Positions 42,860 through 52,769 of a stretch of DNA of 64,000 nucleotides are shown here, piece after piece. A program made the position numbers and the translations under genes. The stretch comes from Lepas anatifera (lineage: Eukaryota > Arthropoda > Thecostraca > Lepadidae). The stretch lies in the NCBI GenBank assembly GCA_034440635.1, contig JAOTON010002085.1:62001-126000 (forward strand). The letters are read 5' to 3'. Numbering within the stretch: the first letter of the stretch is position 1; each line of letters opens with the position of its first letter. The notes beneath the pieces are model-generated. The model ran no database searches. It had not been told where the DNA came from and was given only the letters and a program-made list of their open reading frames with translations.

Positions 42860-45800
42860 CTTTGTACACATAATGTATAACTGTCGTTCTATTCCCTGCT
42901 GTTTAATTGGACATTGTTCGAGACAGGTCGTATTTGAGAGCAGAGAGCTTCGTAGAATATTAGGAAACATCTTCGTCAGCACCTGATAGAGATGGTGTCG
43001 GTGTATTTATTATGCATGAGTGTGGTGGTGTAAAAGAAAGTGATGGGGGCAGGTATCGATATTGGTCCCGCGCCGCGGTACTCCGCGCCACCACGGGCCA
43101 TTGAGGGACACATCACGGAGGTGTGGGGGTGGAGCACAGCGTCCCAGGAGGGCACCAAAATAGAAGGGAATGCTTTGTCACCAGCACTGTTATCTTCCCG
43201 CCCCACCTGCTACACCTATAAAGAAGTGCAAAGATTGAGAATGACGATTTTCTCAGTACCTAAATGAAAATTATCCGTAGTCTGGAACACCCGTACCCAG
43301 GCTCGCCACCTATCGCCAGTGATGTGATTACTTCCGCCCAGTAATCAAGGCCTCTCAGAGTCCGTCGCCAACGAGCCTCTTCTGCTTCGTCCGCAAGTGG
43401 AGTGGGGACGACAAAACGTGTGTCCAATCAACACAGCGGCCGGTGCCAGACGAGTATGCAGAGTAGGGAAATCATAGACGAGCTGATTTGTACACACTCG
43501 CACGCTGCCTAGCCGGCTCAGAGCACCGGACATTATTGTCGGATAAGTTAAGGCAGCGCGTCTGGGGATGCATGGTCGATATTCCCCATCAGTTTATCAC
43601 GGTTAAGACGATCCGGCATCAACTGCACTATGGCTTTCGATAGCATAGGTCAATGTCTGCAGACGTGTGAACCATGGACGCCTTTTTGAAACAAAATGTA
43701 TATTTCGTGGAATTCGTACGATTACGTCATGAGACAGAGATGGGAAAAAAGACTCCGACCCATGACGTCACACTTGTGAAAATTCCTACTGTTTCCGTCT
43801 TAAACAGCAAACACCTCTCATAGGAGCGCAGCCATATTTTTTAAACTGGGGGTACAGTCTCCAAACTGTTGGGGACAGGAGGGGAGTCTTGACAGGAAGA
43901 CAGGAGCCTTGAAGGGAGACTGGAAGTCTTGCACGCGAAGCCAAAAATCAAAGGGTGTGTGTGAGAGTGGTATCGAGGCAGTTCACTAGCGAACCAGCTT
44001 CAGTGCATTTGCTTTGGTTCACGGTAATATGCAGCAGCCAGGGCCAAAATAATGGGTCGAGTACCTGCATTGGGGAAGGCGCTTCCCTGCTGATTCACCA
44101 GTAGGGGACACCTCGGCCGTCCGCCCCCCCCACCCATTGCTCTTTGTCTTGGGTCAGACTGTTTCAAGTTACGAGCTCATTGCGCAACAGGGGATACCAA
44201 TGACAATGATCTCGAGTGTATTGTAACAATATAATATATGGCTGATTAGATGTTATAAGATCATTACAGCCCCAAAGTTGCATGTATGATAAATTGATGA
44301 GAAGGCTTTAAAAATATTCTCGTCCCAAGTCTTTACCCTCGAGATACCCAGTGTACGCCATGAATTGAATTGCTTTACAGCACGCACCCACAGCACGCAG
44401 AACCCATTCCTTTCACCAAATCCAGGGAGGGTTTCTCTAAAACTGCCCACAAAGTTGATAATTTGCTTTGCAAGTGTTTCACAACTGCTCCGTGAGCCTC
44501 CCGTAAGACTTACATACATCGGTCAGGCCTCCTAACTTGTTTAATGTATGTACCTGATGTCATCTCGGAGCAGTTGGTTGGAAGAGAGCCATAAGAGAGG
44601 CAGTAAAAGCGTTAAGCTTTTGGCAGAATTTTACGTCTGGACCTCAATCAGTAGTCGGGGAAAGTCGACTATCAGTAGTCGGGGAAATTCGGTAGCATTT
44701 CAAAATTATTTTCTTTTATGTGTTTAGAACTAAGAAGCGCGTCCGTTTTGGGTGGTGGAAAATCAGCATCACGCCTGGGGAGGCGTAACTCGCTGCCCTA
44801 CTCCGTGTTTTTTTCTTCTAAAGACTGCATAAACAATGTATCACAAAACGTTACCGCAATGACCTTGATATGGCTTCTGTCTCTTCCCATGGCTCGTTTT
44901 CTTAGGTCAGAATTTGGCAGGTCACGGGTTAATTACACATGTAATCACAATAAAAACCAACAGCCACGAGTTTGAAATGGATAACCAGTTACATTTAGCG
45001 ACCGGTCACCTCCAAACTTAGCCGATTAAAAGATCCTCATATCCTGGAATGTTACCGAGGATAAGGTAGAATATTTTCACGATTAATTTCTGACAGTTCG
45101 TCTGAAGTCATTTCAGCAAAATTATTGTATCGCAATAACGTTGCACTGAATTTGGTTAGAACGGTTATGTCCATATCATTGATTGATTGATCATGATCAT
45201 CTATCGTTGATATTGTCGTATACGAATTAATTAACACATCAATTACTAGCTATAGCCAGTTAATTGATGTGCATTGTGGCGATATTAGTACACTGAATCA
45301 ACTGCGCCTAGAAAGGCTTAAGTGCGATTTAAGCGACTTGGCATATCTGTAGATGACGGTGTTTACTGCTCGACCGAGCAGCTATATAATGCATCATAGA
45401 ATGTCTTACATGCCCCCCTTCCCCTCCTATTGGATCCGTCATCGGGTGGGGCGTTCTAAAGTTATAAATAAGGCAAACATTCTAAAGTATAAATAAAGAA
45501 CAGTTAGCAGTGAGACGCGCGAGTGACATGGAGAGAGCCAGCCGCAGACACGCGGGAGCGAATGCAGCGCCGCTGTGACGATCTCTTCACCCCGACGGAG
45601 GTGCCATGTTCTGACAATCCTGAAGTCCCCACAGACAGTTTCATCAGGCAGCCTCGATTTCCAGGGGGAGCGGCCGACACTGCTCATCACATCACCCCGG
45701 TGACAGCGACACGGCACAAGCGCGTGGCTAGGCAGAGCGGCAGCCAAAGAACAGGATATAGAATGACATCGTAGGGCGTCAAACATCGGCAATGGTGTAT

Positions 45801-47390
45801 TGTGCGTTGTTTGGTGGTGATCAGCGTGCAAACTGCCGCGCAAATAAGCCTGCCATCTTGGTTTTTGCACGGAATTTCGCATACCAAGGTAGCTTGCCTG
45901 ATTCTGTTGGCCTGTCTTTAGTGAACACCCGAACGACCCTTGTGTGAGATTGGTCGGCATTTTAAGCCTTATTAGACGGTCGTTATAGAGATGCGATTTA
46001 ACAATCGCCTCAGGAAATAAGTGAGCCACACGTGTATACCAATCAAGAATGGCAGTGTCTGTCATGCAGCGCACATACTGGCATAACCAGCGACAGATTT
46101 GGGTATAACTACTTGGCCAGTAGTTTGGACGAGTTTGAACCGGGCATTAAAGCTCAACCACTTGGGTGAAAAGACTTGAATAACCAAGGCTAAATTGGTA
46201 GACGAAGCCTAATTAAGGAATTAAGGGCTAAGGGAGAGACACTGCTCATACTCCGTAATATATTTTCATTAATTGTGTATTCTCAGTGCTAGGCATTGGG
46301 CAGTCAAACGAGCAGTTTTGTCAGTGTTATGATCTGCCTCCCACGCAAAAGGGACCTATGTTTGTTTTCTGAATGAGGCTGCCAGTTGAGTCTAAGTTTG
46401 GCCTGAGCCAACACACAAGTTTGCTCATAGTACTCTTATTTTTACAAGCTGTGAACGGACTTTGGAGCGCTCTCATTCAAGTTGGAAGGCCAGTCTGCAA
46501 AGTTTAGCGACAAACTTTGTTGTCCATGGATACTTATGTAAACAGTGTAAACAGCCACCTTCACGTGTACTCAATGACATCGCAGAACCAGGGACGTCTT
46601 AAGATGGCCAGATCTATGAGTGGGAACCAGATCACTTAGGGGCAAAGGGGTCACAATGGTGCAAAATACAAACTTTTTTAATTTCTAGATGTTAGATTCC
46701 CAGAATCGGCGCAGCTCCACAATCTACCTGTAAGGAGCTGCTCATCTGCCCTAACCAACCCTTCCCAAAAATGCACCCACGTCCTTATTTGATCCTTGTG
46801 GGACTTGGAGCTCTTTCGATTATGGATCAGCAAGTATCATTTCTAAGTCCCGTCCAGCAAATGATACAGGCTGCTTCTGATGTCCTGGACTCGCCAAAGG
46901 CAGAAAGTTTCACAAGGAAGTGATTTTCGGCACGGATGACCAGGTCCACCCGCGCAAGCAGTGGCCGGAGCTTTGTGGAGCGGTCGATGGCAGCGAGATC
47001 AATTAGGGTCATGGGTTCTGGACGGGATTTATTTAGGGCCAGAGGAGGAGGAAATACATTCAGGATACCTGTCACTTAGGAGGATGGGTCTGCTTTGAAC
47101 CAGGCATGTCAAATTCATACGGTTCCAAGGTTCTTACCGATCTGATAGCCATGCTGGAGTGGCTTCGAAGACGGAACGCTACCGAGCAGGCCAACTGTAT
47201 GACAAAATAACACATGGCTTTTAACAAAATTGCGAGTTCAAAAACTGACACCCTGTGACACCCACACATGTTTCATCATACCAGAGCCATCATTTACAGG
47301 CAGGTAGGGGGAAGTTGGGTCAAGCACCCTCCCGCAACAGTATTTTCAAAATGAAACAGCATAACTGGTGTCTACTCGACCGTTTCAGCA
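42860..47390. other. No recognised gene
   Basis: Mixed-composition sequence. The longest frame is 211 codons on the - strand (45439-46074); it overlaps a + frame in a GC-rich stretch at 45520-45770 and has no recognisable domain. A frame on the - strand at 46827-47075 (LIDLAAIDRSTKLRPLLARV segment) looks protein-like but is unsupported by splice signals. Confidence 0.35.
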
Positions 47391-47396
47391 CACAGC

Positions 47397-47855
47397 CATT
47401 GGTGGATGCAGGGCGGGGGGTGAAATAGTCATTTGCTAAAAAAAAACATTCCCGAAAACTTTCGTCAAAAATATGTTTTGCCCCCTCCCACGAAAGCTGT
47501 TGGTCCGGTTCCTTTTTAGCTTATAAGCAAGGTTTTGGTGATTCAACTGAACCAGTCAACTTCAAACAGAGCCTATCAACTTCAGTGTTAGCATTGGAAC
47601 TTGGTTCTCATAATATTTAAAATCGCTTTTGAGTGAGTGATCTTTGGACAGCAAAAGCAAGCATGTTGTGCCCACATCTTTCAACACGTGACTTGTTTTA
47701 CTTTTCAACCTGGGTTTATCCCAACCAAAAACCTTGCCCCAAAACTCACCTGCTAGTTAAGTTGTGGCCAAATCTGCCAACGCGTGACGTTTTTTTTTTG
47801 CTGTTAGACTTTGTTTTGCGACCTCCCCCCAACCTACCAGCTAGGACCGCCACTG
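47397..47855 (-). mobile_element. hAT-like MITE, copy 3 (inverted)
   Basis: Begins CATTGGTGGATGCAGGGCGG and ends AGCTAGGACCGCCACTG. Flanking 8-mers are cacacagc (47389-47396) and cacacggc (47856-47863), one mismatch. Read on the - strand it starts CAGTGGCGGTCCTAGCTGG and has AAAAACGTCACGCG, aligning with copies 1 and 2. Confidence 0.82.
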
Positions 47856-47922
47856 CACACGGCTGATAAGAGGATAAGGATTTCTGAAGTTAGCACAGCT
47901 GGGGGACATGAAACTTTGAAAA

Positions 47923-47943
47923 AACACACACACACACACACAC
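47923..47943. repeat. Short (CA)n tract
   Basis: About ten CA dinucleotides in a row. Short enough to be unremarkable. Confidence 0.9.
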
Positions 47944-48239
47944 TTATCAGCAACCACTGTCTGACAAACAGGACAAAATCGACTGTAGCTCAATTTTGGT
48001 CGGCAAAATTGAGCCCAAACAAACATGAAGACGTGCAGTCAAAGAGATTAAAAAATGAAGACAAGAAATTTGCCAGCAAGCTCAATAGATCCCAAAACTG
48101 ATATAAAAAAGAAACAATACCAATCACACCGCCTACTTCATTCAGTGGCGGCGTGCAGTCAACCTACCACCCTCGATAAGGTATCCGAGGATCTCAGTGC
48201 CCATTAATCATGCGAGTCTCAAAATTGGACCTTCACTCA

Positions 48240-48510
48240 AAACCGCTCAGGAGAACTTTGCCACAAACGTCTTCCATAAGATGATAGTTGTGTCTCTTTG
48301 TTCTATCCGAATACCTCATTGAGTTCTTTGCATTTTGGCGGGAAAGTGCAAGAAGCCCCACGTATCTTTCAGATAAGAACCCATTGGGACCGTTCTCAGG
48401 CGAGAACCGGCACTCAAATGCATTGTTTTTTTAGTTCTTTCGTAAAGAACCCAAAGAAGGGATAGCGGTTTCGAACTACTTCTCGGGAATTTTCTCAGCT
48501 GATTGTGCGC
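48240..48510. repeat. Array of GTTCT/AGAAC short hairpins
   Basis: AGAAC and GTTCT alternate at about 48252, 48300, 48322, 48375, 48393, 48402, 48434 and 48446, forming hairpins such as GTTCTCAGGCGAGAAC and GTTCTTTCGTAAAGAAC. Same architecture as the GACTCC/GGAGTC arrays but different sequence. Termini not delimited. Confidence 0.4.
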
Positions 48511-48532
48511 GTGCGTGACGCTGCGGGGCTGC

Positions 48533-48546
48533 GTCGCCATGGCAAC
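48533..48546 (+). promoter_or_regulatory. RFX X-box-like motif
   Basis: GTCGCCATGGCAAC fits the X-box consensus GTNRCC-N(0-3)-RGYAAC with a 2-bp spacer; the arms are near-palindromic. It sits in a CpG-rich block (GCGCGTGCGTGACGCTGCGG just upstream) and about 85 bp before a consensus donor GTTAAG|GTAAGTG at 48630. RFX factors bind such sites in promoters of ciliary genes (family knowledge). The downstream gene was not identified in the window. Confidence 0.4.
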
Positions 48547-48630
48547 ACAACGACGCGACAGCGGATGGTTCATTGCAGTGGGAAGCTTCGGAAGTTGAGA
48601 AGTGGAGCATCTGGCGCCTGTTTTGTTAAG
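48547..48630 (+). other. Candidate 5' non-coding exon ending at a GTAAGT donor
   Basis: The stretch between the X-box-like motif and TTTTGTTAAG|GTAAGTGTG is GC-richer than its surroundings and carries only a short frame (MATQRRDSGWF..., starting inside the X-box and stopping at a TGA). It would serve as a leader exon. No acceptor downstream could be assigned. Confidence 0.3.
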
Positions 48631-49261
48631 GTAAGTGTGATGGCACTTTGTTAATTGGTAACAACTGTCGTATGTGGTAACTAAATGTGGCCACTGGCCT
48701 ATGGGAAATTTGCATCGTTGTACAACACAGTGGTACCACCGGCCCTTTGTGACGGACCTGGCAAAATGTTTGGATGGGGACAGCCCTGGAAAAATTTCAA
48801 AAACATTGTGTTTCTGAAGAACAAAACAAAACGCTTTGCGCTTTGGAGAAGGGTCACGGGATCCACTGGCGATGTGCAGTTAGGTTGACTTTACCGTCTT
48901 CCTGTCAGAGGCGGGGTTTGGGACAGGGGGAGGCTGGTTTTGTCCATCTGTCCATAGGCAGATCTTAAATTGCCGATCAGGGGAGGGACACATGTTCAGG
49001 GCGTCATCCAGACCTGGGGGACGCCAATGCCAGGGGCGGCAAAAATATATCCGTCCGGCCAAATCGGATCGCGATAGCCCTTATTCTTGCTTCCCGGGAA
49101 GGAAGCGACATTTATGGGGGCCCCATTGACCTGTCAGTGTCATTGATCTCTCATGGGGCAGCGATAGTCGGTTGGGCGAAGGGGTGGCAAAAGTCTTTAA
49201 AAAGTATCTTTGTCCCATATATCGGTCTATGCATCTGTCATATTTCGGAACGGAATATATC

Positions 49262-50899
49262 TAAACGGACTTCTCAGAGGAAGAAGTCTCCCAGAAATTC
49301 CTAGAGTTCCGATCTTGTAACGCGGACAAGACCTTTATATTTACAGACGGCTCCAAAATAGGCGAAAAAGTAGGCCTCGGCATCTGGGGGCAAAATATTT
49401 GCCTACAGAAAAGACTTCCGGACAACTGCTCTATCTTCACAGCCGAGGCTGTTGCCATCCCTAAATGCATTAGCCATAATCAGAACCCAAAATATCAACT
49501 CAGCCGTCATCTGTTCAGACTCTAAATCTGTCCTGCAGGCCGTCAGTAACGTAGTCAACCCCAGCCACCACGTTATAGCAGATATTCAGAAAGGTATCGA
49601 TGATACCCCTGATGTCTCTTTTCTTTGGATCCCGGGCCACTGCAAAATTCAAGGAAATGAAAAGGCCGATGAGCAGGCAAAAAAGTCCCTAGAACTTAGA
49701 GAGATCGCACCCTTAATGTGGTCTGGAGATGATAGCAAAGCTCTCCTCCAGGACAGTATCCGGAAGCAAATTCAAAATAACTGGACCACAAACCACAGCG
49801 CCCACCTATTCTATATCAAGCCTAACATCGGCTACTGGCCCAGTTCCAACCAAAAGAGTCGCCGGCGAGAGGTTATTCTAACCAGACTCAGAAATGGACA
49901 CACAAAATTAAATGCCTATTGGAACGCGGGTACCTGTGGTACCTGCGACGCAATGGAGAATCCCTATCACACTCTCATCGATTGTCCCCAGCACAATACC
50001 CATCGGCAACCCATGCTAGATTACTGCCGAATCCAAAACATCCCTGTAGACCTAAAAACTCTGCTCGGTAACGACCATCCTGAGCTACTCGAAAAAGTCT
50101 TTACATTTCTAAAGGACTCTGGGCTAGAGAAGTTTCTATAAATCACCCCTCCCAGTATATATGATGGAGGGTGCATGGTGCACACCCCAAAGTAGGACTT
50201 GCCTATTTTCCAGTCATAGATGATCCACCGCAAAACTTAAGCAATAGTTTTTTAACCGTTAAATGGTTTATTGTAGGCTAAGGATAGGTTATGTTAGGCT
50301 AGCTTTGAAATCAGGTTAGGTTAAATAGGTTAGATTTCTTCACCGCAGTGATACCTTTCACTGCGGGGCTAACCACACTTATACTCTTACTAACAATCTA
50401 ACTATCCTCTCACACTTCTTTTCCTCTGCGCGGCGGCTGCCCAGCCGGAGAGGGGAGCTGCAACCTCACCTCCGGGTTGCAGGGTAAATTCGCGGCACCC
50501 TGGCCAGGTGTTTAGCGCACTTTCTAAAATACGAAAATTATTGAGTTAACGGAGGATTTCGAGTAGCGTAGACAAGCGGACATCAGTAGCTGACACACAA
50601 AATTCTAAATTCTAAATTCCACATTCTAAATTTAAGGTCTTCAACCACAGAAATAACCTTCGCACTCTGCGGGTCTAAACTTATTAAAAGACCTCCCTTG
50701 GCATGGCTATGCCATTGCCACGACCGTCCATTCGCAAGCTAAAACATCTTGCAGCCCATTACTTGAAATAACTCCCATTGCTCAGACTAACGTAGCTTGC
50801 CCTCACACAAAATTCTAAAATTCTCCCACGCACTCCTTTAGAGGCGGGCAAAGGTGCTATGCATAGAACGCCTAATAAAAAGCCATTGATTGATTGATT
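49262..50899 (+). pseudogene. Non-LTR retrotransposon, 3' end with RNase H domain
   Basis: Starts inside ORF2: SEEEVSQKFLEF, then TFIFTDGSKIGEKVGLGIWG (first RNase H aspartate in TDGS), TAEAVAI (the E), ICSDSKSVLQAV (second D), and FLWIPGHCKIQGNEKADEQA (WIPGH-x-GI-x-GNE-x-AD with the last D). A C-terminal region follows with RLRNGHTKLNAY and the cysteine motif CGTCDAMENPYHTLIDCP. The stop is at 50141. A single-base insertion near 49457-49462 shifts the frame between TAEAVAI and NALAI. The 3' untranslated part runs ~760 bp to a (TTGA)n-like tail GCCATTGATTGATTGATTG at 50881-50899. Reverse transcriptase and endonuclease parts are absent (5' truncated). RNase H-bearing LINEs of the I/jockey group fit. 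Confidence 0.88.
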
Positions 50900-50984
50900 G
50901 TCATATTTCTCCGAGATATCTTTAAAATAAAGCGGGTAAAATATGGCTTATGAACCGGCACTTTAATCCTCAAATGGAACAGAC

Positions 50985-51132
50985 CAGTGGCGGATCCAAG
51001 AGGGCTCAAGCCCCCCTTAGAAATTTCCGATCCCCAATAGTAAACGCATAGCCGGATGCTGTCCGAGGTGCTGGCGGGGCAGACTCCCAGCCCCCACCCC
51101 CTCCCCTCAAATGAAGTCCTGGATCTGCCACA
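50985..51132. mobile_element. Short hAT-like MITE remnant
   Basis: CAGTGGCGGATCCAAGAGGG at the left and GTCCTGGATCTGCCACA at the right are inverted, with C-rich/G-rich subterminal runs. No clear 8-bp duplication, so it is old or truncated. Confidence 0.5.
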
Positions 51133-51139
51133 TTAACTC

Positions 51140-51750
51140 AAACGTTTGGGTGTTTTTGGTCCATTTTTCGTTCGTTTTGAGCAGACTCATATCCTTTTTA
51201 AGAGGCAGAACAAGTGGCGGCCATCAAAAGCCTGCTCGGAATTGCTGGGCTAGGTGGTTCGTCAAGTTAAAAATCGAAGTCAGCCTAGTCCTCGGAGATC
51301 AGCAGCTTTCAGAGGAGATGCGGGATGTGAGTGGGCCGCACGCAAAGCCCTGTGCGTTTGTGAACAGGAGTTATGCCCCTCTATAGGGGCGTTCGACCTC
51401 CCTACCGACGGCATGTGCCTTCACTGTTTGCAGGCCACATCATAAAAATTTTGATTTGTTTGTGTTACAATATAAAGAAAACGCATTGTGTTATTTTGTC
51501 GCCACGTAAGTCTTTAAGAGTCTACAAGTATTTGATTGAACACCAGTGCATCGTATTAACTTGGGCGTTATTTTCTATGCGTCACCACACCAGTTTCACT
51601 TCTTAGGCATCCCATTCTTTTTTAGAAGTTACGGTTACGTATGCCCATTTTTGGCTTCAGTTCTGTATGAATTATCCGTTTTTCTAAGTGCTTGACAATT
51701 TGGCTGAGACTAAAACACGAGATCATGTTTTTTTATTAGCTCCACCACAG
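51140..51750. other. No recognised gene
   Basis: Open frames of 60-91 codons on the + strand without domain or splice support. Confidence 0.4.
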
Positions 51751-51759
51751 TGGAGCTTA

Positions 51760-52225
51760 TCAAAAATGTGACTTGGCGTCCGGCCTTAGACTTAATTGCT
51801 AAGTGCAACGAATAAGCAGATAATTTACGTTAAGCAGCGGTATCCCCTCTTTAAGGGCCTCATGAAAGAATCTTAGTGCGTCTTCAAGAAGAAAGGTAGT
51901 CATTCTCAGAGTAGACGCAGCGTGAAAATTTCGAGAATCTATTACTTCTTGAAAGATGAATACGGTTTCTTCTAGAAAAATCTAAAAACCAGAAAGGGTG
52001 CTCACAGAATATTTTTAAGATAGATCAGAACTGTTTGAATTCTCCTGAAAGAAGTGAAACACATTTCACCGAAGAACATAAAGAAGTGCATCACGTCTCG
52101 ATATGATAACCCCAATCAGTCTCGTTGAGAACCCTGGCAGGTCTTAAAATTTGTTGTCTGATTATTGATATGGTGAAAGTTAAGTGCAAGAACTCTACGG
52201 ATTCTCCATCGGTTTTCAGTGTAGT
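51760..52225. repeat. Array of short TTCTT/AAGAA hairpins
   Basis: Complementary words such as CTTCAAGAAG, GTTTCTTCTAGAAAAATC, GAAGTGAAACACATTTCAC and ATTCTCAGAGTAGACG follow at 20-30 bp. The right edge GGTTTTCAGTGTAG resembles the ends of the arrays at 3668 and, inverted, at 11012 (ACACTGAAAAAA). Left edge uncertain. Confidence 0.35.
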
Positions 52226-52369
52226 AAACTCAAAATGGCATAATCGGCTCTTGTGGCTTAACTGGTACGACAGCGAGTGGTTTCTTCTAAGGTTTCTCGC
52301 AAATGGGCAAAAAATATCGGCATGCAGCGACGCCATACTTAATAGACCTCTTATCTAGTCTTTTTGCAG

Positions 52370-52760
52370 CTCCTGGGAAATATTTAGGCCCAGGTCATAT
52401 CAAGTCAGGTCACCAAACCAGGTCAATTGACCTAGCATAATGCAAGTTTAGAGGTGTAGCAGTAAGAGCACACTAAATCTTTCGATTTGAGATTCACATG
52501 TTATAACAAGGTCACGGGAAACAAAACTTGATGGTAACATGATTTTTCGTATCGATAACCTGGAGTAAAAAGGGTCAGAACCTCTCCATTGCAAATGCTT
52601 AGGTAACTTGCTATAAACTTGAAGTATCAGGCAATGGTGATAAAGCGTTTATTTTGACGGCAATGAGTTCAGATTGTAATTGCAGTTTGAATGATATGCA
52701 TGATGATCTGTGATGACCTCGACCTGACCTATGGTCGGGTAGGGTCAGGCAAATTTCAGG
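52370..52760. mobile_element. Family E-like fragment
   Basis: CAGGTCATATCAAGTCAGGTCACC, quoted as AGGTCATATCAAG and AGTCAGGTCACC, then GGTCAATTGACCT, AGAACCTCTCCATTGCAAAT and GACCTCGACCTGACCT follow the order in family E. Bounds not set. Confidence 0.45.
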
Positions 52761-52769
52761 GTTTTAATT

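Noticed and set aside
45439..46074. 211-codon - strand open frame as a gene
   Set aside because: No recognisable domain; overlapped by a + strand frame of similar quality in a GC-rich stretch; no splice support.
48144..48160. Left end of another hAT-like element (CAGTGGCGGCGTGCAG)
   Set aside because: No matching right end or 8-bp duplication was found downstream.
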